From the NCBI RefSeq assembly GCF_020297485.1, contig NZ_JAIWZC010000001.1, positions 3,100,001 through 3,164,000 on the forward strand: a stretch of 64,000 nucleotides of DNA, given 5' to 3'. The notes beneath the pieces were generated by a model. The model did no database searches, was not told the DNA's origin, and saw only the letters and a program-made list of their open reading frames with translations. The position numbers and the translations under genes are program-made. Origin of the DNA: Enterocloster clostridioformis (GTDB lineage Bacteria; Bacillota; Clostridia; Lachnospirales; Lachnospiraceae). Below, piece by piece: positions 35,481-44,032 of this stretch. How positions within the stretch are numbered: the stretch's first letter is position 1; each line of letters begins with the position of its first letter.

Positions 35481-36344
35481 TTATGCCTTGCCAACGGAAC
35501 CGAACAGCTCCATCTTTTCCTTAACAGTTGCCCTGATAGCATCAGCGCCCGGAGCCAGAAGCTTCCTTGGGTCAAAGCCCTTGCCCTTCAGGTCCTTGCC
35601 TGCCTCGATGTATTCCCTGGTGGCTGCCGCGAAGGACAGCTGGCACTCTGTGTTTACATTGATTTTCGCAACGCCCAGGCTGATAGCCTTCTTAATCATA
35701 TCCTCAGGGATACCTGTACCGCCGTGAAGAACCAGAGGCATATCGCCTACGGCTGCCTTTACCTGCTCTAATACGTCGAAACGCAGGCCGGGCCAGTTCT
35801 CAGGATATTTGCCGTGGATATTGCCAATGCCTGCTGCCAGGAAGTCAATTCCCAGATCAGCGATGGCCTTGCACTCCCGGGGATCCGCGCACTCGCCTAA
35901 GCCTACCACGCCGTCTTCCTCGCCGCCGATGGAGCCAACCTCTGCCTCCAGGGACAGACCCATGGCATGAGCTACCTTAACCAGCTCCTTTGTCTTCTCG
36001 ATGTTCTCTTCGATTGGATAGTGGGAACCATCAAACATGATGGAGGAAAATCCTGCTTTGATACATTTATAGCAGCCATCGTAAGTACCATGGTCCAGAT
36101 GCAGGGCAACCGGAACCGTGATGTTCAGTTCTTCCATCATAGCCCGGACCATGGCAGCAACTGTCTTAAATCCTGTCATATACTTTCCTGCGCCCTCGGA
36201 TACACCCAGGATAACCGGAGATTTCAGTTCTTCTGCTGTCAGCAGCACGGACTTGGTCCACTCCAGGTTGTTGATGTTGAACTGGCCAACCGCGTACTTG
36301 CCTTCCCTTGCTTTTTCAAGCATGTCTTTTGCTGAAACTAACAT
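35481..36344 (-). CDS. fba: Class II fructose-1,6-bisphosphate aldolase
   Basis: The 287-residue zinc enzyme has VGQFNINNLEW, HLDHGTYDGC (zinc His), VEAEVGSIGG-type LEAEVGSIGGEEDG, GIGNIHGKYP (zinc His), VLHGGTGIPED (zinc His) and KINVNTECQ (phosphate/substrate). It cleaves fructose-1,6-bisphosphate in glycolysis; very close homologues act on tagatose-bisphosphate. Context (glnN and thrC) gives no hint of tagatose metabolism. The Shine-Dalgarno is AAGGAGGTATAATAT. Confidence 0.95.
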   Translation of the reverse strand: MLVSAKDMLEKAREGKYAVGQFNINNLEWTKSVLLTAEELKSPVILGVSEGAGKYMTGFKTVAAMVRAMMEELNITVPVALHLDHGTYDGCYKCIKAGFSSIMFDGSHYPIEENIEKTKELVKVAHAMGLSLEAEVGSIGGEEDGVVGLGECADPRECKAIADLGIDFLAAGIGNIHGKYPENWPGLRFDVLEQVKAAVGDMPLVLHGGTGIPEDMIKKAISLGVAKINVNTECQLSFAAATREYIEAGKDLKGKGFDPRKLLAPGADAIRATVKEKMELFGSVGKA

Positions 36345-36434
36345 ATTATACCTCCTTATAACTTTGTTATTTTATTAACCATCTCACCCATTATATCGCA
36401 TACGCGAACAAAAAGGAAGATGTTTTTCATTAAA

Positions 36435-37931
36435 TCAGCTGATGCCGAGGATGTCCTTTACCTCGTTCTTCATATCACCCACGCCGCACTCCCTGTTATG
36501 GCGGACCGCCGCATGACGGATTTCCTCCACTGCCTGGGGAACAGCGACGCCGGACAGGGCGCTTAATGCATCCACGATTTCAAATTCATCCTTGCCCTCC
36601 AGTCCTTCCCTGCCTGCAATGGCTTCCATGACACTGTGGGAAAATTTATAAGGGCTGGCAGTGGACGCTATGACTGTCTTTGTGCCATCCCCGCTTTCCT
36701 TCCTGTAATTTGCGTAAACAGCAGCCGCAACGCCTGTATGGGTGTCAATGAGATAGCCCGTATCATCAAACAGTCTCCTGATGGTGGCAGCGTCCTGCTC
36801 CTGGGTGGCAAAGCCTCCCGCGAAATCAGACATGAAGACGCGCATCTCAGGCGTCACCTCATACCTTCCCTCCTCGGAAAGCCTCCGCATCAGGGCCGCG
36901 TTGGCCCGGGCATCACATCCTGTGCTCAGATAGATGAGACGCTCCAGGTTGCTGGATATAAGGATATCCATGGACGGTGAATTGGTGAGGATGAACTCTC
37001 TCTTCCTGTCATAAATTCCTGTGGTGAAGAAGTCATATAAAACTTTATTGTCATTGGATGCGCATACCAGCGTCTTTACAGGAAGTCCCATGCGCTTCGC
37101 AAAATAGGCCGCAAGGATGTTGCCGAAATTGCCTGTCGGCACCACCACATTGATTTTCTCGCCCTTGTCTATCTCTCCCGCTTCTAACAGTTTGGCATAA
37201 GCATATACATAGTATACAATCTGCGGAACCAAACGGCCAATGTTAATGGAGTTTGCCGAGGAAAACCGGAACCCCTTTCCCGCAAGCTCTGCTTCCAGGT
37301 CCTTGTCCCCGAAAATTTTCTTCACGCCGGTCTGGGCGTCATCAAAATTTCCGCGGATTGCCACCACAGAGGTGTTGTCCCCTTTCTGGGTGCGCATCTG
37401 AAGCTCCTGGACCTTGCTGACTCCGTCCTTGGGATAGAATACAATGATCCGGGTACCGGGCACATCCGCAAATCCGGCCATGGCCGCCTTGCCCGTATCC
37501 CCGGACGTGGCTGTGAGAATGACAATTTCCCGGTCCACATGGTTTTTCCTGGCCGCTGTAGTCATAAGATGGGGCAGGATGGACAGCGCCATGTCCTTGA
37601 ATGCAATGGTGCTTCCATGGTACAGCTCCAGATAATATGCTCCGTCAGCCTTTGCAAGGGGGGCTATCTCTTCTGTATCAAACTTGCTGTCATAGGCCCT
37701 GGCAATACAGTCCTTAAGTTCTGCTTCCGTATAATCTGTCAGGAACAGCTTCATAACCTCGTACGCTGTCTCCTGGTATGTCATGGACGCCAGCTTTTCA
37801 AGGGGCACATCCAGCTCCGGAATACCGGACGGCATGAACAGGCCGCCGTCCTTTGCAAGGCCCTGTAAGATGGCCATGGAAGCTGTCACTTCCTTTTCAC
37901 CGCCTCTTGTACTCTGATAGGTTAATCCCAT
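36435..37931 (-). CDS. thrC: Threonine synthase
   Basis: The 498-residue PLP enzyme begins MGLTYQSTRGGEKEVTASMA, has the PLP lysine in HGSTIAFKDMALSILPHL, the TATSGDTGKAAMAGF segment and VVPTGNFGNILAAYFAK, matching the long (plant/yeast-unlike, E. coli-type) threonine synthases. It converts O-phosphohomoserine to threonine. The start at 37931 follows AGGAAAAAGAGT; ten upstream codons are not used. Genes for the rest of the threonine pathway are not in the window. Confidence 0.95.
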   Translation of the reverse strand: MGLTYQSTRGGEKEVTASMAILQGLAKDGGLFMPSGIPELDVPLEKLASMTYQETAYEVMKLFLTDYTEAELKDCIARAYDSKFDTEEIAPLAKADGAYYLELYHGSTIAFKDMALSILPHLMTTAARKNHVDREIVILTATSGDTGKAAMAGFADVPGTRIIVFYPKDGVSKVQELQMRTQKGDNTSVVAIRGNFDDAQTGVKKIFGDKDLEAELAGKGFRFSSANSINIGRLVPQIVYYVYAYAKLLEAGEIDKGEKINVVVPTGNFGNILAAYFAKRMGLPVKTLVCASNDNKVLYDFFTTGIYDRKREFILTNSPSMDILISSNLERLIYLSTGCDARANAALMRRLSEEGRYEVTPEMRVFMSDFAGGFATQEQDAATIRRLFDDTGYLIDTHTGVAAAVYANYRKESGDGTKTVIASTASPYKFSHSVMEAIAGREGLEGKDEFEIVDALSALSGVAVPQAVEEIRHAAVRHNRECGVGDMKNEVKDILGIS

Positions 37932-38136
37932 ACTCTTTTTCCTCGCTTTTAAAATTCTCAATTAGTAATGTTACCAAAATATTAACATATTTCCCGGACA
38001 GACGCAACTGTAAACACGGATACCTTCCTTTTCCGCCCTTTATCTGGTATACTGATACAGCCTGTCCTCATACTGCCGGGGCCTCATCTGACGCGGAAAA
38101 CGGGGCAGGCCCAATAAGCCCGGGAGGAACATCATC

Positions 38137-38883
38137 ATGACCTATGAACACATAGTTGCCGGAACCTTCATAAGCCGGCCCAACCGTTTTATCGCCCATG
38201 CGGAGACAGGGAACAGGACGGTGGTATGCCATGTAAAGAACACCGGACGGTGCAGGGAGCTTCTGATTCCCGGAGTCACGGTTATACTGGAATTCCATCC
38301 GGATGCAGTCCTTTCCGGAAGAAAGACCGAGTATGACCTGATTGGCGTGTACAAAAACGGTCTGCTCATCAACATGGACTCCCAGGCCCCCAACAAGGCC
38401 GCATGGGAGTGGCTGGTCTCATTGGGCGGCGGCCAATATACGGAAAAAAACCATTACCCTCTTGGTTCTTATGTACCCTTTGACATACGGCGGGAAGTCA
38501 CCCACGGCGACTCACGGTTTGACCTGGCATTCTCCCTGAGAAACCGGGATACCAAAGCAGTGTCTCCGGCCTTCATGGAAGTCAAAGGCGTGACCCTGGA
38601 GGAAAATGGTCTGGCTTTGTTTCCTGACGCTCCCACAAAACGGGGCATCAAACACTTAAAGGGCCTTATAAGGGCCCATGAGGAAGGTTATGAGGCCTAT
38701 GTCCTGTTTGTCATCCAGATGAAAGGCATCCAGGGTTTTACCCCCAATGATATTACCCATCCGGCCTTTGGGGAGACGCTCAGACAGGCCCGTGAAGCCG
38801 GCGTTCATGTGCTGGCATATGACTGCCTCGTAACTCCCGATACCATGACTGTGGATTCTCCGGTAAAGGTCATGCTGGATTAG
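38137..38883 (+). CDS. sfsA: SfsA family DNA-binding protein/nuclease
   Basis: The 248-residue protein has the family N-terminus (IVAGTFISRPNRFIAHAE, CHVKNTGRCRELLIPG), a nuclease-like core with GDSRFDLAF and AFMEVKGVTLEENGLALFPD (E-x-K), and the TKRGIKHLKGL motif. It was named for sugar fermentation stimulation in E. coli, and later members have been proposed to be nucleases. The biological role is uncertain. A GGGAGGAACATCATC ribosome site precedes the ATG. Confidence 0.94.
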   Translation: MTYEHIVAGTFISRPNRFIAHAETGNRTVVCHVKNTGRCRELLIPGVTVILEFHPDAVLSGRKTEYDLIGVYKNGLLINMDSQAPNKAAWEWLVSLGGGQYTEKNHYPLGSYVPFDIRREVTHGDSRFDLAFSLRNRDTKAVSPAFMEVKGVTLEENGLALFPDAPTKRGIKHLKGLIRAHEEGYEAYVLFVIQMKGIQGFTPNDITHPAFGETLRQAREAGVHVLAYDCLVTPDTMTVDSPVKVMLD

Positions 38884-38912
38884 AACGTGTCACAATATAC
38901 CCTTCAAACGCT

Positions 38913-38949
38913 CCGGGCCGGGGCCTCCTTTGCGGAAGCCCCGGCCGGT
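38913..38949. terminator. Terminator between sfsA and the Cys-rich gene
   Basis: GGCCGGGGC and GCCCCGGCC form a very stable stem with a 13-base loop, between converging genes. TTTAG follows on the plus strand. Confidence 0.7.
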
Positions 38950-39010
38950 TTAGAATTCATGCTGCATATTACAACCCTAAGCCGCAGGCAGTTCAGGGGC
39001 GGCAGTTAAT

Positions 39011-39379
39011 TTAGGAGCGGCAGTTATTCCAATTGCCGCAGTTGTTCCAATTGCCGCAATTATTGCGGTTATTGCAGGAGCAGCGGCAGTTCGAAGCCTC
39101 AGCGGTCCGGCCTGCTGCCCGGGCAGCCGTCCTTGCCTCAGACGAACGATTACAGCTGTTGTTGGCATAGAATCCTGCCATATATCCCTGCCAGTATAAA
39201 TCGCAGGTCCTGCTTGTTCCGCCGAATGACCCGGACGTATCAGCCGCGGCTGCGGCCGCAGTACTGCGGCAGTTTTCACCGGCAGACTCCGTTCTGGCAA
39301 ATGCTGCATCCCCTGCATAATAAGATCCCTCATAAGTTCCTGCATATTCATTCCAACCATTACAATTATTATAGTCCAT
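39011..39379 (-). CDS. Asn/Cys/Ala-rich repetitive small protein (122 aa)
   Basis: The ORF has a strong ribosome site (AAAGGAGATTAATACT) and unusual composition. It has an N-terminal Asn/Tyr/Gly part (MDYNNCNGWNEYAGTYEGSY), an Ala/Ser-rich middle and a C-terminus of tandem Asn-Cys units (NNCGNWNNCGNWNNCRS). No signal peptide is evident. The repeats come from short DNA repeats (about 39011-39070). It may be a spore-coat or metal-binding protein, as clostridial coat proteins can be Cys/Asn/Gly-rich, or a ribosomal-peptide precursor, but no maturation enzyme lies beside it. Function is unknown. Confidence 0.6.
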   Translation of the reverse strand: MDYNNCNGWNEYAGTYEGSYYAGDAAFARTESAGENCRSTAAAAAADTSGSFGGTSRTCDLYWQGYMAGFYANNSCNRSSEARTAARAAGRTAEASNCRCSCNNRNNCGNWNNCGNWNNCRS

Positions 39380-39512
39380 AGTATTAATCTCCTTTCATCT
39401 AGGTTGTACTTTATTATACGGGGCTGGGCCAAAAGTGTGACAACCCTCCTTTTATTCCCACAGATACGTGCTCTGCATATAATATCATAACAAACCTGAA
39501 CGGTGATTCACT

Positions 39513-39752
39513 ATGGTTTATCCGTTACATGAACTGAAACCGGGAGAACGGGCTGAAATCGTCTGGGTTATCAGCGAACCGCCTATGTCCCTGCGGCTGG
39601 AAGAGCTGGGTTTTACAGCGGCAGCCCAGGTGACCTGTATTCTGAAGGGCCGGCGCGGCCACATGTCCGCCTACCAGATACAGGGCACAGTCATCGCCCT
39701 CAGGCCTCAGAATGCCAGGGAAGTGCTGGTCCGGGTTCTGAATCCGGGTTGA
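39513..39752 (+). CDS. feoA: FeoA-family SH3-like protein
   Basis: The 79-residue protein is a single FeoA domain: LHELKPGERAEIVWVI, then LRLEELGFTAAAQVTCILKG and a final IALRPQNAREVLV. FeoA supports the FeoB iron(II) channel, but no feoB is adjacent; a divergent FeoB-like gene lies about 8 kb away. It may form a split iron-uptake set with it, or act as an orphan regulator-type domain. The ribosome site is weak (GGTGA). Confidence 0.85.
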   Translation: MVYPLHELKPGERAEIVWVISEPPMSLRLEELGFTAAAQVTCILKGRRGHMSAYQIQGTVIALRPQNAREVLVRVLNPG

Positions 39753-39792
39753 AATTACAGTTTGAAAAACTGATTGGGACATCATTTCGCCC

Positions 39793-41025
39793 TTAATACC
39801 GGTTGTCAAATACGCGGGTGGACTTCTTTTCGCTTCTTGGAAGCTCGCCCAGCTCCACCAGCTTCACCACCGGAGTCAGGCCAATCCGCCCTTTAAACTG
39901 ATTCTGGATTTCGATTTCCAGGGCATATTTGTTAATGGAGGGATTTGTCTCCACAAATAAGGTCAGCACATCCTTGCCCATAAGGTGGTCCACCATAACC
40001 TGGTATTCGCTTGAAGCTCCTTCTATGGAGCTCAAAAGCTCCTCTATCTGGCTTGGGAATATGTTCACGCCCTTTACCTTGACCATATCGTCGGTACGCC
40101 CAATCAGGGTGCCGATTCTGGGATATGGCGAACCGCAGGGACAGTCCCCCGGCACGATTCTGGACAGGTCATGGGTACGGTAGCGAATCAGGGGCGCGCC
40201 TTCCTTTTTCAGGGTAGTGATGACAATTTCTCCCACCTCGCCGTCAGGCAGCACCTCACCTGTCTTGGGGTCCACAATCTCGATGTAAATGTAATCATCC
40301 CAGTAGTGCATGGCTCCCTGTTTCTCGCAGTTGATGGCAATACCCGGCCCGTATACTTCCGTAAGGCCGTAGATGTCGAACAGGTCCACTCCCAGCTCGG
40401 CCGCTATCCTGTTCCTCATTTTCTCTCCCCAGCGCTCGGAACCAATAACACCCTTCCTCAGATGGATGCGCTCTCCAATCCCTCTCTTGGCAATCTCCTC
40501 GGCCAATAAAAGAGCATAGGAGGATGTGGCGCACAGGACCGTGGATTTCATATCCATCATCATGCGCAGCTGCTTATCCGTATTGCCGGGCCCCATGGGA
40601 ACGGTCATTGCGCCCAGGCGCTCCGCCCCCAGCTGGAAACCGATTCCCGCTGTCCACAGACCGTATCCCGGCGTAATCTGGATACGGTCCAGATTGGTGA
40701 TGCCGGCCATCTCATAGCAGCGCGCAAACATCAGCGCCCAGTCATCCACATCCTTCTGGGTATAGGGGATGATGACCGGTGTTCCGGTAGTGCCTGAGGA
40801 AGAATGAATACGAACGATTTTCTCTTCCGGAGCAGCCATCAGTCCCAGCGGATACGCCTCCCTCAAATCACCCTTCCAGGTAAAAGGAAGCTTCTCAAAG
40901 TCCTCCTGCGACTGTATCTGATTCACATTGACGCCTTCCAGCTTATGCTTGTAAAAGCATTCCTTGGCTGTCAGTTTCTTGAGCTGTTCCTTAATGAGAA
41001 GGAACTGGGATTCTTTCATCTTCAT
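39793..41025 (-). CDS. paaK: Phenylacetate-CoA ligase-type (arylacetate) enzyme
   Basis: The 410-residue AMP-forming ligase lacks the long N-terminus of ANL enzymes, as PaaK does. Seen are the ATP P-loop HSSSGTTGTPVIIPYT, the YGLTEVYGPG region, the RYRTHDLSRIVPGDCPCGSP segment and the lid lysine motif near DDMVKVKGVNIFPSQIEEL. It makes aryl-CoA from arylacetate, ATP and CoA. It lies 16 bases after iorB, so is the last gene of the T-box-controlled operon. With the oxidoreductase this gives a route arylacetate to aryl-CoA to arylpyruvate, or the reverse. Confidence 0.92.
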   Translation of the reverse strand: MKMKESQFLLIKEQLKKLTAKECFYKHKLEGVNVNQIQSQEDFEKLPFTWKGDLREAYPLGLMAAPEEKIVRIHSSSGTTGTPVIIPYTQKDVDDWALMFARCYEMAGITNLDRIQITPGYGLWTAGIGFQLGAERLGAMTVPMGPGNTDKQLRMMMDMKSTVLCATSSYALLLAEEIAKRGIGERIHLRKGVIGSERWGEKMRNRIAAELGVDLFDIYGLTEVYGPGIAINCEKQGAMHYWDDYIYIEIVDPKTGEVLPDGEVGEIVITTLKKEGAPLIRYRTHDLSRIVPGDCPCGSPYPRIGTLIGRTDDMVKVKGVNIFPSQIEELLSSIEGASSEYQVMVDHLMGKDVLTLFVETNPSINKYALEIEIQNQFKGRIGLTPVVKLVELGELPRSEKKSTRVFDNRY

Positions 41026-41041
41026 CTGGTTAATCCTCCGT

Positions 41042-41635
41042 TTATCTTATCATGGGGCCGGCTGATGCGCCCAGCTTCAGGGCCTTCATATTCATATCCT
41101 TAAACTTTTCCGGCACCCTTTTTTCAATGGCTGCCTCCATCTCTTCCAGGGAAATTCCTATCAGTCCGCTGGCAATGGCTGCTCCCAGCAGAGCCACATT
41201 CATCACCTTAGGGGAACCGCATGCCATTCCAATGGATGCCGCATCCACTACCGCCAGGTTATCCGCGGCATGCTCCAGATATTCCATCATCTCCAGGCCC
41301 GTGTAGCCACCTCCCGTCAGGGAGGCGGTCACCGGCCGTATGGGAGCCGGGGATACCACCACACAGCCGCCTTTTTTCAGGTATGGCAGACACCGGACAG
41401 CCTCTGCCGGTTCAAAGCCAATGAGCACATCGGCCCCGCCATGGGGTATCAGCGGAGAATAAATCTCCTCACCGATGCGCACATGACTCACCACGCTTCC
41501 GCCCCTCTGGGCCATGCCGATGGTCTCAGCCCCCTTGGCCTCCATTCCTTTCTCCATGGCTGCCAGGGCTATGAGGCGGGATGCCAGGACGGTGCCCTGA
41601 CCGCCCACTCCGCACAGCAATACATTTTTTGTCAT
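41042..41635 (-). CDS. iorB: Indolepyruvate:ferredoxin oxidoreductase, beta subunit
   Basis: The 197-residue gamma-type pyruvate-oxidoreductase domain starts NVLLCGVGGQGTVLASRLIA and has GAETIGMAQRGGSVVSHVRI and LIPHGGADVLIGFEPAEAVR. It pairs with IorA to interconvert aryl-2-oxoacids and aryl-acyl-CoA with ferredoxin as electron carrier. The start at 41635 is preceded by GAGGTATATAAG. It is the middle gene of the iorA-iorB-paaK operon. Confidence 0.94.
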   Translation of the reverse strand: MTKNVLLCGVGGQGTVLASRLIALAAMEKGMEAKGAETIGMAQRGGSVVSHVRIGEEIYSPLIPHGGADVLIGFEPAEAVRCLPYLKKGGCVVVSPAPIRPVTASLTGGGYTGLEMMEYLEHAADNLAVVDAASIGMACGSPKVMNVALLGAAIASGLIGISLEEMEAAIEKRVPEKFKDMNMKALKLGASAGPMIR

Positions 41636-41689
41636 CTTATATACCTCGCTCTCCAAGCATCTTCCCTGTCCTGTCCGTCTGAGGCAGGA

Positions 41690-43570
41690 CTATTTAACCG
41701 TTTCAATGGCGTTTACGGAACAAATCTGGCTGCACAGACCGCATCCGGTGCACAGGCCGCTGTCAATGCTCACCACATCCCTCTCCAGCACCAGCGCGGG
41801 ACAGCCAATCTCATTGATGCAGGTCCGGCAGTTCACACAGCTGTCCTTTGCAATCCTGCACTTGCGGGAGCTTTTTATGATGGCCACGCATGGAGACTTG
41901 AAGATGACCGCTTTCACGCCCTTCATGGCGGACAGCTTGAGCACAGCCTCCACACACGCATCTAAATCCAGTGCGTCCACCGTGACGGTATTTTTTACAC
42001 CGATGCCCTCCAGCACCTTTGTTATATCCACTTTCTCCACTACATTTCCCATCATCGTCCGGCCTGTGCCCGGATGGGGCTGGTGGCCTGTCATGGCCGT
42101 GGTGGAATTGTCCAGGATACACAGGGTCAGGCTGGCCTCATTGTATACCGCGTTGACAATGCCTGTGAGACCGGAGGCAAAGAAGGTGGAATCCCCTACA
42201 AAGGAAAAATACCGTTTATCCGGTTCCACCCGCTGCAGCCCCTGGGCCATGGTAATCCCGGCCCCCATGCACAGACATGTGTCCACCATATCCAGAGGCT
42301 TTGCGTTGCCCAGGGTGTAGCAGCCGATATCGCCGCAGTAAACTCCCTCTATGGGCTTCGCGCCCTCCTCCAGGCCTTCATTCAGCTTCTCCATGGCCCT
42401 CTTTACCGCGTAGAAGGACGCCCGATGGGGACATCCTGCGCAGAGGACCGGCGGACGCACCGGCAGCGGCGGAACCGGCAGGGATATTTCCGGCTGCGAT
42501 GCTCCCGGATCCGCTGCACCGTCCTCCAGTCCTTTCAGATACTGGATATAGGATTCTCCCAAATACGCCTCCAGGACCCTTCTGACAGACTCCACGGAAT
42601 TCTCACCCGCGGGCTGAACCTCCCCTGTAAGCTTGCCCTTCACTTCCAGAGGCAGGTGATGTCTGCCGCTGAGAAGCAGCATCTCCTGTTCCAGAACCGG
42701 ATCCAGTTCCTCCACAGCCATCACCTCATCCAGCCCTTTTGCGAACTCCAGAAGCAGACGCTCCGGCATGGGATTGGGAGTGGATACCTTAAGCACTCTC
42801 GCTCCTTTGTACCCGTTCAAAGCTTCCATGACAAACTCGTAGCTGATGCCATGAGTGAGGACGCCCTTGACCGTGTTTCCCTCTTCCCTATGTAACAGGT
42901 TGAACCTGTAGCTTGAAAAATCCTCCCCTATCATGGGATTCCGGGTCTCAATCATCCTGTGGTTTGCATGGGACAGCCTGGGGAAAATAACCCATTTGCC
43001 GGAATCCTTGACAAAACCCTCATGCTCCGGAAGCTTGACCCGTTCCTTAAGCTCCACGCTGGCACACCCGTGGCAAAGCCTTGTGGTCGGGCGGAACAAT
43101 ACAGGAGTATGGTATTTCTCAGAATATTCAAAGGCATCCTTTATCATCTCGTATGCCTCTTCCGGAGAACTGGGGTCAAATACCGGCAGCTTGGAAAACT
43201 GGCCGAACCGCCGTGTATCCTGTTCTGTCTGGGAAGATATGGGCCCCGGGTCGTCAGCCGCCACTACCACCAAGCCTCCCTTTACTCCCACATAAGCCAG
43301 GCTCATCAGAGGATCTGAAGCCACATTCAGCCCTACCTGCTTCATAGTTACCATGGTCCTGGCTCCGGTGTATGCGGCCGCGGCCGCCACCTCCATACCT
43401 GCCTTTTCATTGACAGACCACTCTACATAGATATCTCCGGGATTATACTTGGCCACCGTCTCCAGTACTTCCGTAGAGGGCGTTCCCGGATAACCGGAAA
43501 CCACCTGAACTCCTGCCCGGACAGCCCCCAGGCCGATTGCCTCATTTCCCATTAAAAATGATTTGGACAT
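41690..43570 (-). CDS. iorA: Indolepyruvate:ferredoxin oxidoreductase, alpha subunit
   Basis: The 626-residue protein has the pyruvate-oxidoreductase N-terminal domains (VVSGYPGTPSTEVLETVAKY, NEKAGMEVAAAAAYTGART), a thiamin-diphosphate domain (GVYCGDIGCYTLGNAKPLDM and VGDSTFFASGLTGIVNAVYN) and a C-terminal ferredoxin part with two cysteine clusters (CVNCRTCINEIGCP and CTGCGLCSQICS). The ATG at 43570 follows AAGGAG by seven bases. It is the first gene after a T-box leader, so transcription depends on a tRNA charge state. Confidence 0.95.
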   Translation of the reverse strand: MSKSFLMGNEAIGLGAVRAGVQVVSGYPGTPSTEVLETVAKYNPGDIYVEWSVNEKAGMEVAAAAAYTGARTMVTMKQVGLNVASDPLMSLAYVGVKGGLVVVAADDPGPISSQTEQDTRRFGQFSKLPVFDPSSPEEAYEMIKDAFEYSEKYHTPVLFRPTTRLCHGCASVELKERVKLPEHEGFVKDSGKWVIFPRLSHANHRMIETRNPMIGEDFSSYRFNLLHREEGNTVKGVLTHGISYEFVMEALNGYKGARVLKVSTPNPMPERLLLEFAKGLDEVMAVEELDPVLEQEMLLLSGRHHLPLEVKGKLTGEVQPAGENSVESVRRVLEAYLGESYIQYLKGLEDGAADPGASQPEISLPVPPLPVRPPVLCAGCPHRASFYAVKRAMEKLNEGLEEGAKPIEGVYCGDIGCYTLGNAKPLDMVDTCLCMGAGITMAQGLQRVEPDKRYFSFVGDSTFFASGLTGIVNAVYNEASLTLCILDNSTTAMTGHQPHPGTGRTMMGNVVEKVDITKVLEGIGVKNTVTVDALDLDACVEAVLKLSAMKGVKAVIFKSPCVAIIKSSRKCRIAKDSCVNCRTCINEIGCPALVLERDVVSIDSGLCTGCGLCSQICSVNAIETVK

Positions 43571-43675
43571 TCCCCTTCTCCTTCCCAACCGCGTTTTGTT
43601 TGTCAGAACACGTTCAAACAGGCTTCGGGCCTTTCCGATCCGATACGTTCTGATATGTTTTAATACTATTATATG

Positions 43676-43965
43676 AAAAAAGACCCGTCCTTTCAAGAAA
43701 GGACAGGCCTGAATCTCAAAATGCCTGTGTTACCACCTTAACTTTTTAATGCTCTCGCAAACATGCACAGTACATCGGTACTGTACATGCTCTGCCCTTA
43801 ACACAGGCCTGCGGTCCAGATACTTGGCGCGTAAGCTGTCAGCTGACGGCCTTTCCCCTTTCCCTCAGCGGTCCATTTGCCGGCCGGCCTGTTACAGGGA
43901 TTCCACCATCCCCCGCTCTCTGTGAACGCCCTCTACGGTTTGATTTCCGCCTCAACGGTTTATTT
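43676..43965 (-). promoter_or_regulatory. T-box riboswitch controlling iorA-iorB-paaK
   Basis: The minus-strand leader has the T-box features: the stem I kink-turn AGAGA/UGA flanking GCGG/CCGC, the distal hairpin GGGAUGGUGGAAUCCC, and the T-box element AAGGUGGUAACACAGGC. A terminator (GUCCUUUC-UUGA-GAAAGGAC-like stem with T-run at 43676) follows. The specifier position, just before A-CCGC, reads UGG, which is tryptophan. The T-box bulge UGGU would pair with NCCA having A, or G by wobble, so the amino acid needs checking; Tyr or Phe cannot be excluded. Starvation for the amino acid turns the operon on. Confidence 0.88.
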
Positions 43966-43971
43966 CAATCT

Positions 43972-43999
43972 ATTATACAAGTTTTCCCGCAGATGTCAA
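43972..43999 (-). promoter_or_regulatory. Promoter of the T-box operon
   Basis: Consensus TTGACA and TATAAT, 16 bases apart, just upstream of the leader. Confidence 0.75.
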
Positions 44000-44032
44000 A
44001 CATTTTTTAGCCGGAATCTCACGCCGCGTCAA

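Noticed and set aside
41706..42320. Long antisense ORFs over iorA, and similar ones over glnN, licCA and uraA
   Set aside because: Shadow frames of GC-rich coding genes without start signals.
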